Below, piece after piece: positions 49,234 to 58,970 of a DNA stretch of 64,000 nucleotides. The number at the start of each line of letters is the position of its first letter. Positions within the stretch are counted from its first letter, which is position 1. The stretch is from Albibacterium profundi (lineage in GTDB: Bacteria > Bacteroidota > Bacteroidia > Sphingobacteriales > Sphingobacteriaceae): NCBI RefSeq assembly GCF_042159835.1, contig NZ_JBBVGT010000002.1:1054001-1118000 (forward strand). The letters are read 5' to 3'. Position numbers and translations under genes: made by a program. The notes beneath the pieces are model-generated. The model was given only the letters and a program-made list of their open reading frames with translations, made no database searches and was not told the origin of the DNA.

Positions 49234-51165
49234 ATGGCAAGATTAAATTTACTGGAAGAAACGCGTTTTGAAAAGTTACCAGTTACTGTATTTCCTAACC
49301 AGGAGGAAGCTTCAATCGCTGTTGCAAACCGAATAGCAGCGCTAATCAAAAACAAACAAGAAAAAGGTGAGTCGGCCGTATTGGGTCTGGCAACAGGAGC
49401 AACTCCAGTTAAAGTTTACGATGAACTTATTCGTCTTCATAAAGAAGAAGGCTTAAGTTTCAAGAATGTTATTACATTCAACTTGGATGAATATTATCCT
49501 ATGCAACCCGATGCAGAACAGAGCTATGTTTATTTTATGAACCGAGTGCTGTTTAACCATGTAGACATCGATAGGAATAATATTCATATTCCGGATGGGA
49601 CACTCCCCGAAGAGCAGATTCATGACTATTGTTTACAATATGAGAAGAAAATCTCTGATCTTGGCGGTCTTGATCTGCAAATTTTAGGTATTGGTCGTAC
49701 AGGACATATCGGATTCAACGAACCAGGATCAGCACCCAACTCAGGAACCCGATTAGTAACGCTAGATGATTTAACCAGACGGGATGCGTCTAGGAATTTT
49801 GGTGGAAAAGAAAATGTGCCTACCAAAGCAATCACGATGGGAGTTGGTACTATTTTCAAAGCTCGTGAAATCATCTTAATGGCTTGGAACGGAACCAAAG
49901 CCCAGATTGTAAAGAAAGCTGTTGAGGGTGCAATTAGTGCAGAGGTACCTGCTACCTATTTGCAACTTTCTGATAATGTAGAATTTATTCTTGATAAAGA
50001 TGCAGCATCTGGTCTTACGCGTTTCGATACTCCGTGGTTAGCAAAAGATTGTGTTTGGGATCAAGGGACCATCAAAAAAGCTGTGATATGGTTAGCAAAA
50101 ACCTTAAAAAAGCCAATTCTCAAACTTACAGAGGAGGATTATAACAACAATGGCATGGCACAACTTGCCACCGAAAAGGGTCCTGTATACAACATCAATA
50201 TAGAGATATTTAATTTAATTCAACACACGATTACTGGCTGGCCAGGAGGTAAACCAGATGCCGATGATAGTCAACGGCCAGAACGTGCCTTGCCGAAAAA
50301 GAAACGTAGCGTCATCTTCTCACCTCATCCGGATGATGATGTGATTTCAATGGGTGGTACATTCATTCGTTTAGCCGACCAAGGACATGATGTACATGTA
50401 GCCTATCAGACCTCGGGGAATACCGCGGTATGGAGCGATGATACACTCCGTTTTATTGAATTTGCCCGTGATTTCTCGAAAGCTATGAATCTTGACACGG
50501 AGACCTTAGATAAAGTTTACAACGACACGCGCGAGTTCTTAGACAGAAAGAAGCCCAACCAAGCTGATATCGATGAAATCCTTACCGTGAATGGGTTGAT
50601 CAGAAAAGGAGAAGCTATCGCAGGTGCTCGCTTTGCAGGGCTTCCTGATAAAAACATTCATTTTCAGAACTTGCCGTTCTACGATCGAGCAAAATATGCG
50701 AAGAATGTTTCGACTGAAGATGATATCATTCAAACGATGAAACTACTTGAAGAAATCAAACCTCATCAGATTTTCGCGGCGGGCGACTTTGCCGATCCGC
50801 ACGGCACACACAAGGTTTGTTTCGATATTCTTAAGGAAGCTATTACACGACTCCGGGAAACTGAAGAATGGACAAAAGATTGCTGGTTGTGGTTGTATCG
50901 AGGTGCTTGGCACGAATTTGAGATTCATGAGATAGAAATGGCTGTTCCGTTATCTCCAGCTGAAGTGATACGTAAGCGACATGCAATTTTCAAACATCAA
51001 TCGCAAAAAGACACACCAGTATTCCCTGGCGATGATGCTAGGGAATTCTGGGTACGCGCCGAAGAGCGTACTGCGGAAACAGCAAAAATCTACGACGATT
51101 TAGGATTAGCAGAATACGAATCCATCGAAGCATTCGTCAGATGGAAGTTTGACGAAGAAGTATAA
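49234..51165 (+). CDS. nagB: Glucosamine-6-phosphate deaminase fused to a PIG-L/LmbE-type deacetylase domain
   Basis: NagB turns glucosamine 6-phosphate into fructose 6-phosphate and ammonia. The 643-residue protein is more than twice the usual NagB length. Residues about 1-270 are the deaminase, with LATGATPVKVYDEL (52-65), the catalytic FNLDEYYPM (82-90) and GIGRTGHIGFNEPGS (152-166). Residues about 355-640 are a PIG-L/LmbE-type domain, with the zinc-binding HPDDD (365-369) and DPHGTH. PIG-L enzymes deacetylate N-acetylated sugars, so the C-terminal part may deacetylate GlcNAc 6-phosphate or a related sugar before deamination; this is inference. The fusion is known in Bacteroidota. The gene is divergent from anmK and ends at a strong terminator. 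Confidence 0.92.
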   Translation: MARLNLLEETRFEKLPVTVFPNQEEASIAVANRIAALIKNKQEKGESAVLGLATGATPVKVYDELIRLHKEEGLSFKNVITFNLDEYYPMQPDAEQSYVYFMNRVLFNHVDIDRNNIHIPDGTLPEEQIHDYCLQYEKKISDLGGLDLQILGIGRTGHIGFNEPGSAPNSGTRLVTLDDLTRRDASRNFGGKENVPTKAITMGVGTIFKAREIILMAWNGTKAQIVKKAVEGAISAEVPATYLQLSDNVEFILDKDAASGLTRFDTPWLAKDCVWDQGTIKKAVIWLAKTLKKPILKLTEEDYNNNGMAQLATEKGPVYNINIEIFNLIQHTITGWPGGKPDADDSQRPERALPKKKRSVIFSPHPDDDVISMGGTFIRLADQGHDVHVAYQTSGNTAVWSDDTLRFIEFARDFSKAMNLDTETLDKVYNDTREFLDRKKPNQADIDEILTVNGLIRKGEAIAGARFAGLPDKNIHFQNLPFYDRAKYAKNVSTEDDIIQTMKLLEEIKPHQIFAAGDFADPHGTHKVCFDILKEAITRLRETEEWTKDCWLWLYRGAWHEFEIHEIEMAVPLSPAEVIRKRHAIFKHQSQKDTPVFPGDDAREFWVRAEERTAETAKIYDDLGLAEYESIEAFVRWKFDEEV

Positions 51166-51182
51166 CACTCGTTAAAAAAATA

Positions 51183-51226
51183 AAAAAAAGCCGTCATCGT
51201 ATTTAATTATCGTGACGGCTTTTTTT
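51183..51226 (+). terminator. Bidirectional terminator after nagB
   Basis: AGCCGTCA (51189-51196) pairs with TGACGGCT (51213-51220). A- and T-runs extend the helix on both sides, so it can end both nagB and the convergent flavoprotein gene. Confidence 0.85.
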
Positions 51227-51231
51227 GGTTT

Positions 51232-52536
51232 TTAATAAACGAAATTCCCTTTCTTATCGACTTTTACGCTGAAAGGTTGGAGATACGTATCCACCAGAAC
51301 GGCAAATTGTCTTCTCGTGATTGGATTATTCGCATCAAATTTGCTCTCAAAATGGAATCTGCTATGCCAACCATTTTGAACCGCTCGATCTACTTCGTCT
51401 CCCTTTAATGCTATAAATTTAATGAGATCAATGGTTTCTCCGACGCTCAGTTTATCAATTGAATGTTGATTAAACCAAATTTGACTTCTCGTATATATAT
51501 TACGCATCACGAATTCTATCTCATCTGTCGAAACAGCACCTGCCGGATCGAAGATAAACTTACCATGCTCGCCGGTCCTACCCTTTAGAATTCCGGACAA
51601 ACCGATATGTTGAATGAAGGTATTATGGACATCTTCAAAAGCTATATCGTGGAAAGGTATTAATTGTGCTTTAAATGCTAATAATTCGCCTTGAAGTGTA
51701 CGAATATTGATTTTATCATAATCAAGCTCAAAAAAAGCGCAATATCCGGCCATAGCGCCAAGTACCTGTCCAAGCAGAATCCGGCGTGGCACGTCCTGTA
51801 TTGAAGAGTTCTCCAGAGCCTTAACGTTGTTTGGGTCAAATGCAGAAAATAGGTTTTTTGCATAGGGTCTTATTAGCACAGAGGCGGGAACAATGGACTC
51901 AACATTTTGGTGTTCTTCAATCATCAAACTCGTTTTAAATGCAGTAGAGGCATAAATATCCTTTGTCGGAATTCGCTGCATGGTAGAGCTATCTGATATC
52001 TTTTCTTCCGGATCAACTAGTTGCAGCAGTGCGCCGTTTCCCGTCGCATCAACCACCGCAAAAACTTTATAATCGCTACCATTATCAAGACCAAGCCTCC
52101 AATCTTTACGAGTACGCCTAATCTCGTCGATCGTTGTGCCATATACAACTGTCAAGTTACTAACAGAGTCAATGATCTTTTCAAATGAATTTAGAGCTAC
52201 ACGAGGATTTAAGTGACGTTTAGCACGATTGAAGACCGAATCCGTGCACCGCGATGCATTGATCGTAGACTTCAAGAACTCACCCCATAGTCCACCATCT
52301 AGATTCTGATAAGAAGTTACCTTCAATATCTCGTCCCCTTGCGTCAAGCTACTCTCAAATGATTGGTCGGGATTGACCCACAAGGTCTGAACACCAGAAT
52401 TGGCAGATTGAACAGCGGCTCCGAAAGCCGCATCACCTTGGCCATAAACGACAAGCTGTATATCAGCTCGCTTTTGCGCCAATAGTGTTAAATTAAATAG
52501 TAGAAGAAGAATCAGTAGGCGATGTCCCTTGTTCAT
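51232..52536 (-). CDS. Secreted FAD-dependent oxidoreductase-like protein
   Basis: A 434-residue exported protein (from the ATG at 52536) with a signal peptide at about 1-20 (ending LTLLAQ). The start of the mature part, IQLVVYGQGDAAFGAAVQSA (about 25-44), looks like an FAD Rossmann motif of the FAD_oxidored type, but the usual GxGxxG is changed to GQGDAAFG. Further on are FAVVDATGNGALLQLV (about 165-180) and YGQ- and RRILLGQVLGAMAGYCAF segments that also fit that family. The C-terminal third (about 340-434) reads as an unrelated S-layer-like or repeat region (GETIDLIKFIALKGDEVD, ITRRQFAVLVDTYL). The substrate is unknown. No partner gene is adjacent, apart from the OmpA gene 112 nt upstream. 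Confidence 0.6.
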   Translation of the reverse strand: MNKGHRLLILLLLFNLTLLAQKRADIQLVVYGQGDAAFGAAVQSANSGVQTLWVNPDQSFESSLTQGDEILKVTSYQNLDGGLWGEFLKSTINASRCTDSVFNRAKRHLNPRVALNSFEKIIDSVSNLTVVYGTTIDEIRRTRKDWRLGLDNGSDYKVFAVVDATGNGALLQLVDPEEKISDSSTMQRIPTKDIYASTAFKTSLMIEEHQNVESIVPASVLIRPYAKNLFSAFDPNNVKALENSSIQDVPRRILLGQVLGAMAGYCAFFELDYDKINIRTLQGELLAFKAQLIPFHDIAFEDVHNTFIQHIGLSGILKGRTGEHGKFIFDPAGAVSTDEIEFVMRNIYTRSQIWFNQHSIDKLSVGETIDLIKFIALKGDEVDRAVQNGWHSRFHFESKFDANNPITRRQFAVLVDTYLQPFSVKVDKKGNFVY

Positions 52537-52584
52537 GTTAGCACAAATCAATCAACATAAGATATATAGGTTGACCGTAAAAAT

Positions 52585-52622
52585 AAAAAAATGCTGTGAA
52601 TATTTTACATCCACAGCATTTT
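52585..52622 (-). terminator. Intrinsic terminator of the OmpA-family gene
   Basis: ATGCTGTG (52591-52598) pairs with CACAGCAT (52612-52619) around a 13-nt loop. On the minus strand a U-run follows. It lies 41 nt beyond the stop at 52663. Confidence 0.75.
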
Positions 52623-52662
52623 AGATTTATTTGTATCTCAAATATTTGCTTATCGTATTGCG

Positions 52663-53343
52663 TTATTGAGCGGCTTCAGCTTTTGCTTCAGCTTTCATCT
52701 GATCATTTGCAACAATCACGATCTCCACCCGTCTATTTTCAGCTCTACCTGCATCTGTTTCATTGCTGGCAATAGGTTCATCTGCACCCATTCCTTTGGT
52801 TTGGATCCTTGAGCCACTCAAGCCTTGTGCGGTCGCATAACTTTTTACAGAAGCTGCACGACGCTCTGACAAACCTTGATTATACGAAGCTCTACCCACA
52901 TTATCGGTATGTCCAATAACAAGAATATCCGTGTCAGGGTTGTCATTTAATGACTGTACAAGCTTGCGAATATTTTCTTTTGCTACTGGCTTTAAATCAC
53001 TTTTGTCAAAATCAAAAAGGATTCCAGAATCAAATTTTACAATGATACCCTCACCTGCCTTGATTACTTCTGCTCCTTCAACCGTATTTTCAATTTCCGC
53101 TGCTTGTTTGTCCATTTTCTTGCCGATAAGACCACCAGCAACACCACCAATAGCACCACCGATAACGGCACCCGCGGCTGTATTCCCAGCCTTGTTACCG
53201 ATAATAGCGCCAATCCCCGCGCCAGCACCAGCACCGATCCCGACACCTTTTTGCGTATTGGTCAACGAGCTACAACTTGAAAAAACCATGGTAGCAGTAG
53301 CTAATGCTATCCCGAATACTGATATCTTTTTTGAAATATTCAT
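52663..53343 (-). CDS. OmpA family lipoprotein with glycine-zipper segment
   Basis: A 226-residue predicted lipoprotein. The signal ends in the lipobox MVFSSC with the Cys near residue 23. A Gly/Ala-rich glycine-zipper segment (about 34-72, VGIGAGAGAGIGAIIGNKAG) comes next, then a peptidoglycan-binding OmpA C-terminal domain (about 95-212). That domain contains FDFDKSDLKPVAKENI, VIGHTDNVGRASYNQGLSERRA and RRVEIVI, with the Asp-Arg pair for diaminopimelate binding. A polar Ala/Lys/Glu tail ends the chain. Such proteins tie the outer membrane to the cell wall. Single gene with its own terminator. Confidence 0.9.
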   Translation of the reverse strand: MNISKKISVFGIALATATMVFSSCSSLTNTQKGVGIGAGAGAGIGAIIGNKAGNTAAGAVIGGAIGGVAGGLIGKKMDKQAAEIENTVEGAEVIKAGEGIIVKFDSGILFDFDKSDLKPVAKENIRKLVQSLNDNPDTDILVIGHTDNVGRASYNQGLSERRAASVKSYATAQGLSGSRIQTKGMGADEPIASNETDAGRAENRRVEIVIVANDQMKAEAKAEAAQ

Positions 53344-53435
53344 AACGTTTGTTTTTATTTTTATTTTCTATCAGCGATATTGCAAACACAATGCCAAAAT
53401 GGTAATTTCGCCCTTATTCAAAAGCTTATCGTACC

Positions 53436-55082
53436 ATGTTATCAAAAATCAAATTCAACGAAACTCCAGCATATCAATATCTTGCAAATCACTACATCGA
53501 AATAGCGCCTAAACACTTGAAAGATCTATTTTCTTCTGACCCAAATCGCTTTCAAAAATTCTCTATTCAGCTTAATGATATTCTCTTTGATTATTCTAAG
53601 AATCGGATAAACGACGAAACCTTAGCTTTACTTGTTCAATTAGCGAGAGAGTGTAAAGTCAAAGAAGCGATAAGCTCCATGTTCAATGGCGAGCTGATCA
53701 ATGAAACTGAAAAGCGAGCGGTTCTTCACACAGCATTACGTAGTCAAAACGACGAACCAATTTACGTTGACGGGCAAGACATCAAACCCGAGATTCGTGC
53801 GGTATTAAAACAAATGGAAGTTTTCTGCGAAAATGTAATTTCCGGAACGTGGAAAGGGTATCAAGGTGACGAGATTACCGATGTGGTTAATATTGGCATT
53901 GGCGGTTCGGACCTCGGGCCTGTAATGGTAACTGAAGCCCTTAAAGCTTATAAAACGCGATTAAATATTCATTTTGTTTCCAATGTAGATGGCACACATA
54001 TCGTGGAAACCTTAAAAGACCTGAATCCAAAGACAACGTTGTTCTTAATCGCATCCAAGACATTTACGACACAAGAAACTATGGCAAATGCCTTTTCTGC
54101 TCGAAAATGGATTTTGGATGATGGAGCGAGTGAATCGGATATCGAAAAACACTTTGTAGCGCTCTCGACCAATGAAGCAGCGGTTCGATCATTCGGAATT
54201 AGCCCTGATAACATGTTTGTATTCTGGGATTGGGTGGGCGGACGTTATTCATTGTGGAGTGCGATTGGTTTATCGATCGCCTTAAGTATCGGTTTCAATA
54301 ACTTCAAAGAACTGCTTGAAGGTGCCAACGAGGCTGATGAACATTTCCGCAACGCTCCCTTTGAAGAAAATATACCAGTAATCATGGCCATGTTGGGAGT
54401 GTGGTATAACAACTTCTTTGACGCAGAAAGCCAAGCAATCCTCCCGTATGATCAATACATGCATCGTTTTGCGGCTTATTTTCAACAAGGCGATATGGAA
54501 AGTAATGGAAAAAACGTAGATCGGAATGGCGAAACAATCGACTATCAAACAGGACCGATCATCTGGGGCGAACCTGGGACAAATGGGCAGCACGCATTTT
54601 ATCAACTAATCCATCAAGGCACTAAATTGATCCCTTGTGATTTCATCGCACCAGCACAAAGTCACAACCCCATTGGCAACCACCATACTCTACTTCTGTC
54701 CAATTATTTTGCACAAACAGAGGCTTTAATGAACGGGAAGACAGAAGAAGAAGCGATTGCAGAACTTAAGAAGGCCGGCAAGAACGATGTTGAAATTAAA
54801 GCACTAAGCCCATACAAAGTATTTGATGGCAACCGTCCCAGCAACTCATTTTTAATCAAAAAGATTACTCCTCGGACACTAGGTTGTCTGATTGCCTTTT
54901 ACGAACATAAAATATTTGTACAGGGAGTTGTTTGGAATATTTTTAGCTTTGATCAATGGGGTGTTGAGCTTGGAAAACAATTAGCCGGCAAAATACTCCC
55001 TGAACTAGCTGATGATTCTACGGTGTCTACCCACGACTCATCGACCAATGGACTTATCAATCAATTTAAGGCGTGGCGATAA
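53436..55082 (+). CDS. pgi: Glucose-6-phosphate isomerase
   Basis: Pgi interconverts glucose 6-phosphate and fructose 6-phosphate in glycolysis and gluconeogenesis. The 548-residue protein has VNIGIGGSDLGPVMVTEAL (about 151-169), the ASKTFTTQETMANA signature (about 206-219), DWVGGRYSLWSAIGLS and GEPGTNGQHAFYQLIHQGT (with the catalytic His region). The final KxWR-like end is near QFKAWR. Length matches the long type. It is divergent from the OmpA lipoprotein gene and followed by secA 118 nt downstream; TAACTTTG lies between them, so secA has its own promoter. Confidence 0.96.
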   Translation: MLSKIKFNETPAYQYLANHYIEIAPKHLKDLFSSDPNRFQKFSIQLNDILFDYSKNRINDETLALLVQLARECKVKEAISSMFNGELINETEKRAVLHTALRSQNDEPIYVDGQDIKPEIRAVLKQMEVFCENVISGTWKGYQGDEITDVVNIGIGGSDLGPVMVTEALKAYKTRLNIHFVSNVDGTHIVETLKDLNPKTTLFLIASKTFTTQETMANAFSARKWILDDGASESDIEKHFVALSTNEAAVRSFGISPDNMFVFWDWVGGRYSLWSAIGLSIALSIGFNNFKELLEGANEADEHFRNAPFEENIPVIMAMLGVWYNNFFDAESQAILPYDQYMHRFAAYFQQGDMESNGKNVDRNGETIDYQTGPIIWGEPGTNGQHAFYQLIHQGTKLIPCDFIAPAQSHNPIGNHHTLLLSNYFAQTEALMNGKTEEEAIAELKKAGKNDVEIKALSPYKVFDGNRPSNSFLIKKITPRTLGCLIAFYEHKIFVQGVVWNIFSFDQWGVELGKQLAGKILPELADDSTVSTHDSSTNGLINQFKAWR

Positions 55083-55098
55083 TATAGTCTAATATTAT

Positions 55099-55106
55099 TA
55101 ACTTTG
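55099..55106 (+). promoter_or_regulatory. -7 promoter element TAACTTTG upstream of secA
   Basis: TAACTTTG fits TAnnTTTG and ends 94 nt before the secA ATG, giving the longest leader of the candidates here apart from the trp leader. No well-spaced -33 TTG. Confidence 0.45.
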
Positions 55107-55200
55107 CAAGATCATCTCTGTCAATTTGGCGGATACGTGATTTTGGATTATTTATTGTCAAATTACGTAGAAGATAAATATAAAATAAGATATAAGATAA

Positions 55201-58200
55201 ATGTTAGGATTTCTAAGCAAAGTTTTCGGCAGTAAATCAGCGCGAGACATAAAACACGTTCAACCATTAGTAGATAAAATCAAGGCTGAATACAGTAACC
55301 TAGAGTCAATCTCAAACGACGAGCTGAGAGGAAAGACGTTTGCATTCAAAGAAAGAATCGCTGAGTACTTAAAAGATATAGACTCTCAGATCAAGGAATT
55401 AAAAGAAGAAGCCGAAAAGGCCGATACCGATATGTCCACAAAAACCTCTCTCTACGAGCAAGTGGATAAATTAGAGAAAAACAGAGACAAAGAGCTTGAA
55501 AACGTGCTCATAGAAATTCTTCCTGAGGCATTCGCAGTTGTAAAAGAAACAGCAAGACGATTCACCGAAAACTCAAGTCTAGAAGTCACCGCATTAGAAT
55601 TCGATCGTGACTTGGCAGCTATTCATCCTCATATCGAGATTAAAGATGAGAAAGCTATCTGGCAAAACACTTGGACTGCAGCAGGTTCACAAGTAACCTG
55701 GAATATGATTCATTACGATGTCCAGTTGATTGGCGGTATTGTTCTCCATGAAGGAAAGATTGCCGAGATGGCTACGGGTGAGGGTAAAACCTTAGTAGGA
55801 ACCCTCCCGGCCTATCTTAACGCTTTGTCGGGACAAGGTGTACATATTGTAACGGTGAATGACTATCTAGCTCGTCGTGATGCTGAATGGAACGGGCCAA
55901 TATTTGAATTCCATGGGTTGAAAGTTGACTGTATAGACAAACACCAACCAAACTCTGCAGCACGTAAAAAAGCCTACGCTGCTGATATTATCTTTGGAAC
56001 TAACAACGAATTTGGTTTTGATTATCTAAGAGACAATATGACGCAAAATCCGGACGGCTTGGTTCAACGGAAATTGCACTTTGCGATGGTCGATGAGGTG
56101 GACTCTGTACTTATTGACGACGCAAGAACACCATTAATCATCTCGGGGCCAGTCCCAAGGGGTGACGAACATGAGTTTTATGAATTAAAGCCTAGAATCG
56201 AACGCTTAGTAAATGCTCAGAAAGCTTTTATAAATACAGTATTGAATGAAGCTAAAAAAGCAATCAAGGCAGGAGACATAGACCCTGAAAGTGGCGGTCT
56301 TGCACTGCTTCGTGCACATAGGGGCTTACCTAAAAACAAAGCCTTGATTAAGTTTCTAAGTGAAGGAAGTAATAGGCAGGTGCTTACGAAGGCAGAGAAC
56401 TTCTATATGCAGGAGCAGAGTAAGAACATGCCTAAGGTCGATGCAGAACTCTTCTTTGTAATTAATGAGAAACACAATCAGGTAGAACTTACGGAAAAAG
56501 GTATCGAATTAATTACAGCTTCAGGAGAGGATGCTAATTTTTTCATCATGCCGGATGTTGGCTCTGAAATAGCAGAGTTAGAGAAATCTGATCTAAGCGC
56601 GGAAGATAAATCAGCTAAGAAAGAGGAAATCATGCGCGATTTCTCTGTAAAATCAGAACGCATCCACTCAGTCAATCAGCTATTAAAAGCATACACATTA
56701 TTTGAAAATGATGTGGAATACATCATTGACGATAGTAAAGTAAAGATTGTAGACGAGCAAACCGGCCGCGTGATGGAAGGCCGTCGTTATTCGGATGGAC
56801 TTCACCAAGCGATTGAAGCAAAAGAAAACGTAAAGGTAGAGGATGCCACGCAAACTTACGCTACGATTACTTTGCAGAACTACTTCCGGATGTACCACAA
56901 GTTGGCGGGGATGACCGGAACTGCAACCACCGAAGCTGGGGAGCTATGGCAAATCTATAAGCTCGACGTAGTCGAGATACCGACCAACCTACCCATCCAA
57001 CGAGACGATATGCAAGACGCAGTTTATCGAACTGCACGTGAAAAATATAATGCTGTTGCCGAAGAAATCCAACGTCTTACCGAAGCTAAACGACCAGTTT
57101 TGGTCGGTACAACCTCCGTTGAGATTTCTGAGCTTTTAAGTCGAATGCTGAAACTGAGAGGGATCAAGCATAACGTCTTAAATGCGAAATTGCATCAACG
57201 AGAAGCAGATATTGTAGCAGAGGCGGGTCAACCAGGAACGGTTACAATAGCGACGAATATGGCCGGTCGTGGTACGGATATCAAGCTTGGCGAGGGAGTG
57301 AAAGCTGCTGGAGGTTTAGCTATTGTCGGTACAGAACGTCATGAGTCTAGACGGGTGGACCGCCAGTTGAGAGGTCGTTCCGGCCGTCAAGGAGACCCTG
57401 GATCTTCTCAGTTCTTTGTATCACTTGAAGACAACTTGATGCGCCTTTTTGGTTCGGAGCGAATTTCCAATATCATGTTGAAAATGGGAATCGAAGAAGG
57501 TGAGGTGATTCAGCACTCTATGATTACGAAATCGATCGAGCGTGCACAGAAAAAAGTTGAGGAGAATAACTTCGGTATCCGAAAACGCCTTTTGGAATAC
57601 GATGACGTCATGAACTCTCAACGAAGCGTCATCTATTCGAAACGGAAGAACGCATTATTTGGTGAGCGTTTAGATGTGGATTTAAATAATCTTATTTTCG
57701 ACACCATTGAAGAGATTGTCAGTGACTGTAAAGAGGGCGGAACCTACGAAGATTTGCAGATTGAGTTTATTCGTGTATTCTCTATAGATCCTGAATTAAA
57801 CGAGGAAACTTTCAACAGCCTTGGTATCGCATCGTTGACCGACCAACTTTTTGAGAAGGTGAACAGTTATTACAAACAGAAAGCTGATAACTTAGCAAAA
57901 CAGACCTTACCAGTTTTAAAAGACGTTTTCGAGACTAGAGGCGAGCAAATCGAGAATATTGTCGTGCCGTTTACAGACGGGACACGTGCGATACAAGTAA
58001 CAGCGAATCTGAAGAAAGCAGTCGAATCGAATGGTTTAGAGGTATTCAAAGCTTTTGAAAAAGGCATTGTTCTTGCTTTGATTGACGAGTCATGGAAGGA
58101 ACATCTTCGAGAAATGGACGATTTAAAACAATCGGTACAAAATGCCGTGTATGAGCAAAAGGATCCGATTATTATTTACAAAATGGAAGCCTTCAACCTG

Positions 58201-58509
58201 TTTAAGCAGATGCTGGTTGACATGAATAAGGAAATTGTTAGTTTCTTATTCAAGGGTGGGATTCCAACTCAGAACCCACAAGACGTGCGAGAGGCTAGGC
58301 CGGCACCGACACAAAATAAACAAATCAAAGTGTCTAAGCCCGAACTAGCAACTGCAGGTTCCGGAGCTGCGCAAGCGATGAATGAAGACACGAGAGAGGT
58401 TCAGAAGACCCAGCCTATCAGAAATGATAATAAAGTCGGACGAAATGAACCTTGCCCATGTGGTAGCGGAAAGAAATTTAAAAACTGTCATGGGATAGGA
58501 CAGGGATAA
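55201..58509 (+). CDS. secA: Preprotein translocase ATPase SecA
   Basis: SecA is the ATP-driven motor that pushes unfolded precursors through SecYEG. The 1102-residue protein has Walker A ATGEGKTL (K196), the DEVDSVLIDDARTP DEAD-like box (about 297-310), TNMAGRGTDIKLGEGV (about 679-694) and GRSGRQGDPGSS motif VI. The C-terminal linker is followed by the zinc-binding tail NEPCPCGSGKKFKNCH, which binds SecB or the ribosome. It is longer than Escherichia coli SecA (901) owing to insertions, including an acidic/Lys-rich stretch around 60-100 and one near 340-500, which are usual in Bacteroidota. It begins a run of seven co-directional genes. Confidence 0.97.
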   Translation: MLGFLSKVFGSKSARDIKHVQPLVDKIKAEYSNLESISNDELRGKTFAFKERIAEYLKDIDSQIKELKEEAEKADTDMSTKTSLYEQVDKLEKNRDKELENVLIEILPEAFAVVKETARRFTENSSLEVTALEFDRDLAAIHPHIEIKDEKAIWQNTWTAAGSQVTWNMIHYDVQLIGGIVLHEGKIAEMATGEGKTLVGTLPAYLNALSGQGVHIVTVNDYLARRDAEWNGPIFEFHGLKVDCIDKHQPNSAARKKAYAADIIFGTNNEFGFDYLRDNMTQNPDGLVQRKLHFAMVDEVDSVLIDDARTPLIISGPVPRGDEHEFYELKPRIERLVNAQKAFINTVLNEAKKAIKAGDIDPESGGLALLRAHRGLPKNKALIKFLSEGSNRQVLTKAENFYMQEQSKNMPKVDAELFFVINEKHNQVELTEKGIELITASGEDANFFIMPDVGSEIAELEKSDLSAEDKSAKKEEIMRDFSVKSERIHSVNQLLKAYTLFENDVEYIIDDSKVKIVDEQTGRVMEGRRYSDGLHQAIEAKENVKVEDATQTYATITLQNYFRMYHKLAGMTGTATTEAGELWQIYKLDVVEIPTNLPIQRDDMQDAVYRTAREKYNAVAEEIQRLTEAKRPVLVGTTSVEISELLSRMLKLRGIKHNVLNAKLHQREADIVAEAGQPGTVTIATNMAGRGTDIKLGEGVKAAGGLAIVGTERHESRRVDRQLRGRSGRQGDPGSSQFFVSLEDNLMRLFGSERISNIMLKMGIEEGEVIQHSMITKSIERAQKKVEENNFGIRKRLLEYDDVMNSQRSVIYSKRKNALFGERLDVDLNNLIFDTIEEIVSDCKEGGTYEDLQIEFIRVFSIDPELNEETFNSLGIASLTDQLFEKVNSYYKQKADNLAKQTLPVLKDVFETRGEQIENIVVPFTDGTRAIQVTANLKKAVESNGLEVFKAFEKGIVLALIDESWKEHLREMDDLKQSVQNAVYEQKDPIIIYKMEAFNLFKQMLVDMNKEIVSFLFKGGIPTQNPQDVREARPAPTQNKQIKVSKPELATAGSGAAQAMNEDTREVQKTQPIRNDNKVGRNEPCPCGSGKKFKNCHGIGQG

Positions 58510-58525
58510 AGAAACTTAAAGTACG

Positions 58526-58963
58526 ATGAATTACAAATCAATTATTCTTAGTCTAAGCTTACTATTATTCTCAGTTGCTGTTTTTGCACAAGAGAAAAAG
58601 GGAAATCTAGAGATTGTGAAGAGTCCAATGATTGATTTGCTACAGGAACGTCGAGTTTACTTTGAGAATAACCCTGTAGAAGTTCGCCCGGTGGACAAAG
58701 AAAACGGCACAAGAAGCACCGTGTTAGGTTTCCGTGTTCAAATATATTCCGGATCAAGCAGGAACGAGGCTTATGCAACGCAAGCGAGATTTCAGAAACA
58801 ATATAAAGATATTGCAACCTATGTAAGTTATACGCAACCTAACTATCGGGTTAAAGTCGGCGACTTCAGAAGTCGGAGTGAAGCGCAAGCATTTATGCGC
58901 GAGGTAAAAAACGACTATCCGATGGTATTCTTGTTTACAGAACAAGTTTACGTATATTACTAA
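58526..58963 (+). CDS. SPOR domain-containing exported protein
   Basis: A 145-residue exported protein with a signal peptide (about 1-22, AVFAQ) and a C-terminal SPOR domain (about 72-143). The SPOR core is FRVQIYSGSSRNEAYATQARF, VSYTQPNYRVKVGDFRSRSEAQAFMREVK and VFLFTEQVYVYY. SPOR domains bind denuded glycan strands at sites of peptidoglycan splitting, so a role at the division site or in cell-wall turnover is likely. It lies 16 nt after secA and 7 nt before the M20 gene, so it is probably part of the same transcript. Confidence 0.88.
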   Translation: MNYKSIILSLSLLLFSVAVFAQEKKGNLEIVKSPMIDLLQERRVYFENNPVEVRPVDKENGTRSTVLGFRVQIYSGSSRNEAYATQARFQKQYKDIATYVSYTQPNYRVKVGDFRSRSEAQAFMREVKNDYPMVFLFTEQVYVYY

Positions 58964-58970
58964 AACAACT

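Noticed and set aside
52931..53512. 193-codon plus-strand frame opposite the OmpA gene
   Set aside because: Its Pro/Ala-rich run is the antisense of the glycine-zipper segment of the OmpA lipoprotein. No homology signal.
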